64,000 bases of DNA from contig NZ_LN884299.1 of assembly GCF_001403875.1 (NCBI RefSeq), forward strand, positions 2,356,117-2,420,116, written 5' to 3'. The translations under genes were made by a program, and so were the position numbers. Numbering within the stretch: position 1 is the stretch's first letter; each line of letters starts with the position of its first letter. Origin of the DNA: Paenibacillus ihumii. GTDB taxonomy: Bacteria > Bacillota > Bacilli > Paenibacillales > Paenibacillaceae. Shown here piece after piece: positions 1-10,400 of this stretch. The notes below the pieces were generated by a model, which worked only from the letters and a program-made list of their open reading frames with translations, was not told the origin of the DNA and searched no databases.

Positions 1-1401
1 CTCTTTCGGATAAGGCGCCTGCGTAGCATTAAAGTCCTCGGCGATCCGGCGTTTCTCCGCCTCCGTGATGATCTCCAACTCACCGATTCTCTGCGTCGGA
101 TCAGCCGCCACCTGTCTGGACAGGTGAACGAAATGCTTCAGTAGTTGCTTTATCAGTGCGTGACTATATACATTGGAATTGAAGGTCATTTTTAAGACGA
201 TTTCTTCGCCTGGCGCTGCCATAAATGTCAGGTTATAATTCGTTTGCTCATGCGTATCTGTCTCCTGAACCGCAAAACCCAAACCAGGCTGCTCTTCCAT
301 CCCGGAATTGCCGCCTATCACGGGATAATTCTGAAATACATATAAGATATCGAACATGTCCTGCTTCAGCGGACTGCTTGCTTGAATCTGAGCTAATGAA
401 ATATAGTCATGACGCTGAGCCTCGATATCCCGCCACTTCACATCCCTGACAAGCTGGTCAAACGTGCTATGCTCCTCCGCTTTAATCCGCACCGGTATCG
501 TATTAATAAACAGGCCGACCATTTTTTCGATACCTGGTATGTCGGAGGATCTCCCGGATACGACAGAGCCGTATACGACATCCTCCGTCCCGCTATAACG
601 AGCTAATAGGATGCCCCAGATCGATTGAACAATATGATTCAGGGTAACCTGATGCTCCTTGGCGATAGAGGTCAGCGCTGCGGTAATCTCCTTGTCGATG
701 GATACTACCAGTTCTCCCTTATCATAGCCGTTCTCGCCGGCCAGCCTCTCTTCCTGTCCAGTTAATACCGTCCTCTGCTCGCAATCTGCCAGATATCCCT
801 TCCAAAATTCAAGCGCCTCGTCCATATCCTGCGTCTCCAGCCATTTAATATAATGGCTATAAGGATAGACGGGGCCTAATTGGGCAGGCGCATTGGCCAG
901 CTGTGCAGTATACAATTGAAAAAAATCGTTCACTATGATGCTGAAGCACCAGCCATCCAGCAAAATATGGTGATGACTCCAGATCAGCCGGTAGCGGGTC
1001 GAGTCCAGTTTTACCAATATCATTCGCATCAGGACATCCCGGGTCAAATCAAAGCCTCTCTCCCGGTCTTCACTCTCGATCTGGCGGAGACGCTCCTCCT
1101 GCTCCCCCGCCTGCATATTTGAGAGATCGATGTGCGTCACTGCCGCTTCACGGTGTTTCAATACAACCTGCAGCGGTCTGTCCACATTTTCATAAATAAA
1201 GACGGTACGGAGTATACCGTACCGTTGAATGAGCATTTGGAAGCTTTTCTCCAGGATGCCGACCTTAATATCACCCTGCAGCGTAAAATTCATCTGTTCA
1301 AAATAAGCTTGAGCATTGTCATCTCGAATGGAATGATACAGCATGCCCAATTGCATAGGGGATAAATTATAAATATCCTCCACCTGATCTCGGTTAAACA
1401 T
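1..1401 (-). CDS. NRPS-5, N-terminal condensation domain (partial, runs off left edge)
   Basis: The first 467 residues of a non-ribosomal peptide synthetase lie here; the 3' part is outside the window. It starts at ATG 1401 with GAGGTG a few bases upstream, 13 bp after the stop of NRPS-4, so it is the next gene of the same operon. The visible part is one condensation domain with the intact motif HHILLDG, ending as the next adenylation domain would begin (EDFNATQ, then PYPKE). The first residues (MFNRDQVEDIYNLSPMQ) have the form of a communication-mediating acceptor segment, and the YFEQ and HHILLDGWC signatures are those of condensation domains that take a D-configured upstream residue. That fits NRPS-4 ending in an epimerization domain. 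Its amino acid, later modules and any release domain cannot be seen. Confidence 0.93.
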   Translation of the reverse strand, partial: MFNRDQVEDIYNLSPMQLGMLYHSIRDDNAQAYFEQMNFTLQGDIKVGILEKSFQMLIQRYGILRTVFIYENVDRPLQVVLKHREAAVTHIDLSNMQAGEQEERLRQIESEDRERGFDLTRDVLMRMILVKLDSTRYRLIWSHHHILLDGWCFSIIVNDFFQLYTAQLANAPAQLGPVYPYSHYIKWLETQDMDEALEFWKGYLADCEQRTVLTGQEERLAGENGYDKGELVVSIDKEITAALTSIAKEHQVTLNHIVQSIWGILLARYSGTEDVVYGSVVSGRSSDIPGIEKMVGLFINTIPVRIKAEEHSTFDQLVRDVKWRDIEAQRHDYISLAQIQASSPLKQDMFDILYVFQNYPVIGGNSGMEEQPGLGFAVQETDTHEQTNYNLTFMAAPGEEIVLKMTFNSNVYSHALIKQLLKHFVHLSRQVAADPTQRIGELEIITEAEKRRIAEDFNATQAPYPKE

Positions 1402-1414
1402 AAGGCACCTCGCT

Positions 1415-4400
1415 TTAAGTTAACTTTTGTCCCAGCGCTGCAAACACATTTTCCAGATCCCCCATGGACAGGTTGGCTGCAGAGAAATCGCTTGGCGTCG
1501 ACGCTGATTGCTCCTGCTCCAAACAGTGCTCAAGTATAAGAAGAAGATGCTTCTTATAGGATTCAGCCAATGCGGTCATCGTCTTCAGCTCATATTGCTG
1601 CTGGTTGTACATCAGCTGAAGGATCAATTGCCCGTTCTCCACCATTCCAGTCACCTCCAGCGCATAGCTTCTGTCCGAATCAGGGCTGAAGGATGCCCCT
1701 GAAGGCATGGAGGAGGGTCCAAACACTGCCGTCGCCATATCCTGGTCAAATTGTCCCAAATAGTTGAAGCTGATTTCCGGACACAGGTTGAAACGCAGCT
1801 GTTCCTTTCGCTCGGCGGGCGCTGCATATTTCAAAATGTGATAGCCTGTACCTTTTTCGGGAACGTTCCTTAGCATCTCCTTGATCGTCTTGATCTGGAA
1901 GGAGAGATCCTTCGAATGCTCCATATTCAACACCACCGGATAAAGCGAGGTGAACCAGCCAACTGTCCGGCTAACGTTCAAGTCCCTGAACAGTTCCTCC
2001 CGCCCGTGGCCTTCCAGCTCAATAAGCACCTGATTGGCTCCGCCCCACTCCTTGACGGAATAACCAAGGGCAGCAAGCAGCAGGTCGTTCATTTCGGTGT
2101 TGTAAGCGCGATGCGCCTTTTTCAATAAAGCTTCTGTTTCCTCTGCAGACAGCTGAACCGTAACTGCGCCGCAGTCGCTCCATCGATTGGATTGGACCGC
2201 AAAGTCCTTGGGAAGTGCGGGGATGTCCGCCTCTTCAACCTGCTTCCAGTAAGGGAGCTGCTTCATGATCTTATGGCTTTGTGCATATTCGAGCAATTTA
2301 TTAGTCCAGTCTCGATATGAATTGGTTTTGGCCTGGAATACAATCTCCTTGCCGGCCAATGACTGCTGGTAGCCAATGGCCAAATCCTCGAACAAAATCC
2401 GCCACGATACGCCATCTACAACCAAATGATGAATAACGATTAGCAAATGATCTCCTTCGCCGGTTTTGAATAATCCAAGACGAAGCAGCGGACCCTGTTC
2501 CAGATTAATGCTCGCCTGAATCCGGGAAGCTTCCTCGTTTATCCGGTCAGCTAGGCTGGGCTCGTTCTCAAAATGGAAAATTTCCATTGAAAAAGGCTCA
2601 GCACTCATCTCCTGATAGGTCTGCACGACATCGCCCTCTCGCTTCGTGAATACGATTCGCAGTGCATCATGATGCTCGGTCAGCCTGTGAAAAACCTTTC
2701 TAAGATGCTCCGCATCAAAGCCTTGCGGCTGGCTGAGCATCATCGCCTGATTCCAGTGATGGAGAGAGGTGAAATTCCGCTCAAAGAACCATCGCTGGAT
2801 CGGTCCCAGCGGGGCCTCCCCTGTCACCAACTCCTGCGATATCTCCGCTTCCAGCGGCTGTACGAATGGTGCTGTACCCGCTATGGTCGGATACTGGAAC
2901 AGATGCTTGACCTCCAGCTTCAGCTGATGCTTATTGAGCCTTGCTGCAATTTGTACCGCTTTAATGGAATCTCCGCCCAGCTCATAAAAGTTCGTATGAA
3001 TGCCCAGCGCTTCGGCGCCAAGCACTTCCTGCCATATGTCGGCTAATAACTGCTCAATTTCTGTCGTAGGCTGAGCAAAATGAGTTGGCGGCAGCAAACT
3101 GGCATCCCGTTCCGGTAAGGCTGCCCGGTCTACCTTTCCATTCGAGGTCATCGGGATATGATCCAGCCTGATGAAAAAAGCGGGAATCATATACTCCGGC
3201 AGCACTTGAATCAAAAATTCTCTCAGCTCCGTAACCGTCAGCGCTTCCCGCGATACAAAATAGGCGCACAGATACTTGTTTCCCTGCTCGTCCGTTTTAT
3301 CGAGGACAACAGTTTGGGTGATCTTGACATGCTTGGCCAGTTGATTTTCAATCTCGCCCAGCTCAATACGATAGCCGCGAATTTTGACCTGGTGGTCTAT
3401 TCTTCCGTAATACTCCATGTCCCCATTAGGAAGAATACGGGCCAAATCTCCCGTCCTATACAGTCTTTCTCCCTGCTTGTATGGATGGCTGATAAAGCGT
3501 TCGGCGGTCAGTGGCTCGTTGAACAAATAACCGCGGGCCACCCCTGCCCCGCCGACATATAGCTCCCCGACCACACCCACGGACACGAGCCGTTGACCGG
3601 GATCCATAATATAAGTGCGCAAGCTTGGAATAGGCTGCCCAATATTACTCTTATTCCGCCGCATATCTTCTGCCGATATTTTTTTATAGGTGACATGGAC
3701 GGTTGTTTCTGTAATTCCATACATATTAACAAATTGAAGCTCTGGATATTTATGATGCCAATCCAGCAGCGCACGCGGCTTCAATGCCTCCCCGCCGAAA
3801 ATAACATAACGCAGAAAATGAAGCGACACTCGCCCTTTAGCCTCCGCCTCACAAAGGGCATGGTAAGCAGTCGGCGTAATATTGAGGATTGTAACCCGTT
3901 CTCGCTCCAGCAGTCTAACAAATTCATCCGGACTTTGCGCCGTTTCTTTAGGGACGACCACCAGCCTGCTTCCATGCAACAGTGCTCCATATATTTCCCA
4001 CACCGAGAAATCAAAGCAGCAGGAATGAAACAGCGTCCAGACATCCTGATGCTGGAAATCAAAGTGGAATGTACTTGCTGCCAGCAGGCTCATCACATTG
4101 CGGTGTTCCACCATTACGCCTTTGGGCCGTCCGGTCGTGCCGGAGGTATACAAGATATAAGCAAGCTGCTCCGGTTGGATTACCGTATTGAGGTTGCCGG
4201 CTGTACCTGCAAACAGCTCTTTATGCCGGAGCTCCAGAACCACTCCCTGGTAACGGTCAAGAATTGCTGGACGTTGTCCGGCAATCAGATAACGCGCCTC
4301 GCTATTGTCAAGCGTGTACAGAATTCGGTCTGCCGGATAAGCCGGGTCAATGGGCAAATATGCACCTCCAGCCTTCAGCACAGCCAGCATGCTCACAATC

Positions 4401-7400
4401 ATATCCAATGACCGCTCTACCAGAAGAGCCACCACAGTTTCGGCCGTTACTCCTCTTTCCTGCAGCCTGCGCGCGAGCTGATTCGCCCGTTGGTTCAGCT
4501 CCTGGTAGGTGAAGCTCTCCCCGTTCATGGAGACAGCCACATCATCAGGCCGGAGTCTGGCCTGCTCCTCAAATTTTTCATGAATGGTCATGTTAGCATC
4601 ACCAGACATGCGCACCGCTTCTTCTGTTGCCCCATATAGCAGGCGCTGCTCCTCCTCAGGCGTCACCGTACTGATTTCACTTAGCCGCTGTTCAGGAGAG
4701 CGGATAATTTGTCCGATAATATGCACAAAATGCGCGGCAAAGCGCTCCATCGTCTCCCGGTGGAAAAGATTCGTGCTGTACTCGCATTCGAAAACCAGCC
4801 TTCCGTTCGCTTCGGAGGCTTGCAAATTCAGGTCAAACTTGGCGATTTTATAAGGATGCTTGAAGGCCGAGAACGTCGCCTCTCCTGTCTGCCATTCCCC
4901 TTCTTCTATATTCTGATAGATAAACATCGCATCGAACAGCGGATTGCGGCTCATATCCCGCCGGATATCCAGCTTCTCCACCAGCGTGTCGAAGCCGAAC
5001 ATTTGATGGTTAAACGCCTCAAGGACATGCTCCTTCACCTCTGAGAGCAGTACCTCGAAGGTTTTATCCGCAGACGGATAGCAGCGTAAGATGGTCGTAT
5101 TTACAAACAAGCCGATAATATTCTCCAGATCCATATGCGGACGGCCAGCCAAGGTAGTGCCGACAATAATGTCTTCCTGTCCGCTATATTTCGCCAGTAC
5201 GACATTATAAACTGCCAGCAGCAGCATAAATGGCGTCACTTGCCGCTTGCGGGCCAGCTCCATGACCTTTGCAGTCGTTTCCTTGTCCAGTTCAAAGCTC
5301 ACGCTATCTCCTTCAAAGCGCTGAAGAGGCGGCCGCTCCTGGTCTGTGGGGAGCTGCAATACAGGAAGCGGGCCACGGCAGACCTTCATCCAGTACTCCT
5401 CCTGCCTGCTTAGTTCGCCGCTGTCGCGGCTGTCCATTTGCCATTGGATGAAGTCCTTGTACTGCAAGGCTGCCGGCGCGAGTGTCTCACCTTCATACAG
5501 ACGGATGAATTCATTCATAAAAATTCCCATGGATACGCCATCGGCAATAATGTGATGCAAATCCATCAGCAGAATATGCCTGTCCTCCGCAACCCGAAGA
5601 ACCCCTGCCCGGAATAACGGTCCGCTGTTCAGATTAAACGGCTGAATAAACCTCTGGATGCCGTCCATAATCTCATCTTCAGCTACAGTCTTCCAGGCTA
5701 TAGGAACATCAATTTCCGGGTGAATGCTCTGCGTTAATGTATCCTCGTTCATTGTAAAATACGTCCGCAGGGAATCATGTCTGGCCGCCATTTGGCCCAG
5801 TGCATAACGCAGGCGCTCTGCGTCCAGCCTGCCATTCACATCAAGGATAATCGGCATATTATAATTAATAGAGCTGCTGTCCATTTGATGGATAATATAC
5901 AGCCTTTTTTGCGCTGCGGAGACAGGATAGGAGTCGCGTGCTGGCGCCTGCGCAATACGCTGGCAGCTGACGGGGGTCTTGCTGTCGAGCAGTTCAGCCA
6001 TCTCCCGGATTGTGGAGTGGTGAAAGACGTCCCGCAAGGTAATGCGTACCTGGAACTGCTGTTCGATTCGGGCAACGAGCAAGGCTGCCTTGAGGGAATG
6101 ACCCCCCAGTTCGAAAAAGTTGTCCTCCGTACCGACCCGCTTCATCCCCAGCACCGTCTGCCAGATTTCCGCCAGCAGTCTCTCCTTCTCGTTCGCCGGC
6201 GCTGTGTAATCCGTCTCCGCCGCCTGTTCGCGATCCGGCTCCGGCAGCCGCCGGCTGTCGATCTTCCCGCTGCTCCCCAGCGGCAGCTCCTCCAGATCCA
6301 CATAGAAGGACGGCACCATATAATGCGGCAGATAACCGCTGGCATAACGCCGCAGCTCCTTCCTCTCCCAGCCGGGCTCCGCCACCACATAAGCGCATAA
6401 ATACGGCTGGCCCGCTTCATCCTCCCGGGCCAATACTACAGCGTCCCGCACCTGATCATGCTCCCGCAGACGCGCCGCAATTTCTCCCAGCTCGATCCGG
6501 TAGCCTTTGATTTTTACCTGGAAGTCCATCCGCCCCAGGTACTCGATCGTCCCGTCGGCAAGCCAGCGGGCCAAATCCCCCGTCCGGTACATCCGTTCTC
6601 CCGGCTCGAACGGGTTCGCCGCGAACTTCTCCGCCGTCAGCTCCGCGCGGTTCAAGTATCCGCGCGCCAGGCCCGCTCCTGCGATACACAGCTCGCCAGG
6701 CACCCCCGGCGGCTGCAGCTGCCCGGCTTCGTTCACGATATAGACCCGCACATTGTCCAGCGGCTTGCCGATCGGCATGGTTCTCTCCCCGCCTGTCACC
6801 GAATAGCGGGTCGCATAGATCGTCCCTTCCGTCGGCCCGTAGATATTTTCTAGCCTCACTCCGTCCGCCTGCTCCCTAAGCTTGTCCGCCAATTGCACCG
6901 GCAGCGCTTCACCCGCCACGAACAGATACTTCAGCTGATTCAGACGTTCCAGACGCTGTCCGGCCATAACGAACAACTGAAGCATCGACGGCACGAAATT
7001 GATATGGGTAATCCGCTCAGCCTCGATCGCGGACAGAATCGCTTCCGGCTCCTTCTCCGCACCCGGCGGCAGCACCACCAGAGCGCCCCCGCCCGGGATC
7101 CAGCCGAACAGCTCGCTCACCGAGACATCGAAGGTGTAATTGGTCTTCAGCGCGTAGCGGTCTTCCCGCTGCAAAGGATAGGCTCGCTGCAGCGCATGGA
7201 GGATATGGCTCAAGTTCCTATGCTCGATCATGACGCCCTTAGGCTGGCCCGTAGAGCCGGACGTATAGATGACATACGCCAGATGCCCCGGTTCAGGCCG
7301 ACGCTCCAGAGGGCTGGCATCCCCCTGGTACAGCTCCGGCTCCAGCAGATCGATCCATTCGCCGCGGAAGCCAAGCTCTGCTGCCTGCGGGCCCCGGCTG

Positions 7401-10400
7401 AGCAGCACACGAGCTCCGCTGTCCTCCAGCATGTACTCCACCCGCTCGGCTGGAAATTCCGGATCAATCGGCAAATAGGCGCCTCCCGCTTTAAGGATCG
7501 CCAGAATGGCTGCCACCATTTCGAAGGAGCGCTCGACCCGCAGGGCGACAATGCTCTCCGGTCCTACTCCCTTGCCGGCAAGGACGCGGGCCAGCTGATT
7601 GCAGCGGGCATCCAGCTCCCGGTAGCTCAACTGCTGGCCGCCATAGATGACCGCCGGCTGCTCTCCCAGGCGCTCGGCCTGCTCCTCGAACAGCTCGACT
7701 ACCGTCTTCTCCTGCGGATAAACGATGTCGGTGTCATTAAAGCTCGCAAGCATGCGCACTGCTTCTTGTTCAGACACGAGCTTCAGCTCCTTCAGCAGCC
7801 GCTGAGGGCCGTCTGTAATCTGCTCGACCAGATGTTCCAGATGACTATGCATTCGTATTATAGTAGCTTTGCAGAATAAATCCGTGCTGTACTCCCATTC
7901 AAAATATAAAACGTCCTCCCCTTCTGTTACCTGAAGGGTAAGATCAAACTTGGCTGTCTTATACTCGAGCGGATATGGCTGCAGTTCCAGCGCACCTGCC
8001 TTGGCAGCCAGCGCATCCGTATTCTGCAAAACAAACAGCGTATCATACAGGGAGCTGCGGCTTGCATCCCGTTCCAGCTGCAGACGTTCAAGCAGCTCCT
8101 CGAACGGATAGTCCTGATGCTCATAAGCACGGATCAGCTGCTGCTGCATTTCCTGCAGAAACTGCTGAAACGAGCTATCCCCGTCAATGCGGCTCCGAAT
8201 CGGCAGTGTATTCACAAACATCCCCATGATCGGCTCTAAATCAGGATGCGGGCGATTGGCGACAGGAGTCCCTACGATCAGATCCCTCTGTCCTGTATAC
8301 TTGAACAGCAGCGCTTTGTAAATGGCCAGCAGCGTCATAAATAAGGTGCTCCCGGTCGCAGCTGCCAGCTCTTTTAATCGCTGTGTCAGCTGTTTGTTGA
8401 GACCAAAAGCGACAACCTCGCCGATAAAGCTCTGCTTCATAGGTCTCGGCGCATCCGTCGGCAATTCCAATACGGGCAATTCCCCGGAGAATACATCGAG
8501 CCAATATTGCTCCTGCTTCTTCATTGCGCCTGCATGGATTTGCTCCTGCTGCCATACTGCATAATCCTTATACTGAAGGCTTAGCGGTTCCAGATTTCGT
8601 CCTTCATACAGTTCAGCCCATTCCCTCATAAAAATAGACATCGATGCTCCGTCAGAGATCAGATGATGCATATCCAGCATCAGAACATGCCGCTGCGAGT
8701 CCAGCTTCAACAGACCGGCCCGAAACAGCGGGGCTTGACTGAAGTCAAAGGGCCGGATAAAGGAGGCCAAACGCTCTTCAAGCTCCTGTTCATTGACAGT
8801 CCCCGTGTCCACGACAAGCTCCAGATGCGGATGAATGCGCTGAATCAGCTCTCCATCCACCCACTCAAAGGAAGTCCTCAGCGATTCATGGCGATTGACC
8901 AATTGCTGAAAAGCGGCTATACAGCGAGCCTGATCCAGCTCTCCCTGAATCAGCGTTATGCCGGGCATATTATAATTTGTTGAGGCGCCATCAAGCTGGC
9001 TGACAATGTACATTCTTTTTTGCTGCGATGACGCCGGATACCATTCACGCGGTGCGGCAGGTACGATAGATGAAAGCTCTAAATTGTCAGACTGCTGCAA
9101 GTAAGCCGCCATAGCTTGCAAGGTGGGGTTCTGGAATATGGCAGTAACCGGCAGGCTTCGCTCCATCTGTTTTTTGACCCGCGAGCTTAATGCGATGGCC
9201 TTTAAGGAATGTCCGCCCTGTTCGAAAAAGTGATCCAGCAGGCCGAATTCTTTATGGCCGAGCACCTCCTTCCAAATCGCCGCGAGTGCCCGTTCCGTCT
9301 CGGTCGACGGAGCCCTGTATTCAGCCTGTCCGGGCAGATTTCCGCTAGGCTCCGGCAGTGCCCGATAATCAACCTTTCCGTTGGCGGTTACAGGGAATTC
9401 CTTCATATAGACAATGGCTTCCGGTATCATGTAATCCGGCAGCTTCTTGGACAGATGCTGCTTGATTGCAGACTCATTCCATGCCGCGTCCGCCTTCATA
9501 ATCAGGTAAGCGCATAAATAAAAGTTCCCGTCCTGATCCTGCCTGGGCACGATGAGAGCATCCTGAATCGCTGGATACTGCAGCAATTCCCCGATGATCT
9601 CCCCCTGTTCAACACGGAAACCGCGAATCTTCACCTGCTCGTCCGCACGTCCTAGATATTCCAGCTCGCCGTTTGGCAGCCATCTGGCCAGATCGCCTGT
9701 CCTGTACATGCGCTCTCCCGGTTTGAACGGATGAGGGACGAACGCAGCCTCCGTCAGCTCGGGGCGGTTCAAGTAGCCCAGGGCCAGACCATCCCCCGAA
9801 ATGTATAATTCGCCCGGTATCCCCTGTGGCTGCAGCTTGCGGTCGCTGTTAAGCACGTAGACACATGTATTGTCGATCGGCCGGCCTATCGGAATTGTGA
9901 CCATCGTGCCTAACGGCTGCTGCACCTCATAGCTTGTGGCTACCACGGTGCTTTCTGTTGGCCCATAATTATTGACAACGGTGTAAGGCGTCGGTACAAC
10001 ATGCTTCAGCCTCTCCCCTCCAGTGAGGAGAACGCGCAAAGAACGGTTAGGAAGCAGCATGAACTGCTCTGCATATTGAGTCGGCAAAAAACAGATCGTA
10101 ATGTGATGTTCTTCAAAATGCCGGTTCAGCTGAACCGGATCCAGCCGAATTTCATCCGGGATCATATGAAGGGTTGCCCCAGCTATGATATAAGGGAAAA
10201 TCTCCCATACTGAAGCGTCAAACCCAAATCCTGCGAATTTGGCGGCTTGATCCTCAGAGGTAACCTGGAAGCGCCGATTATGCCAGTGGCATAAATTGAC
10301 CACAGACCGGTTCGCTACCATAACCCCTTTGGGCGTCCCCGTAGAACCGGAAGTGTAGATGACATATGCCAAGTCCTCGGGCTTGGCGGGCGAGGACAGA

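Noticed and set aside
5777..7879. Long plus-strand open frames opposite the NRPS genes
   Set aside because: They are antisense shadows of high-GC NRPS coding sequence, rich in Arg, Gln and Pro, without ribosome sites, and recur wherever the NRPS domains are repeated.
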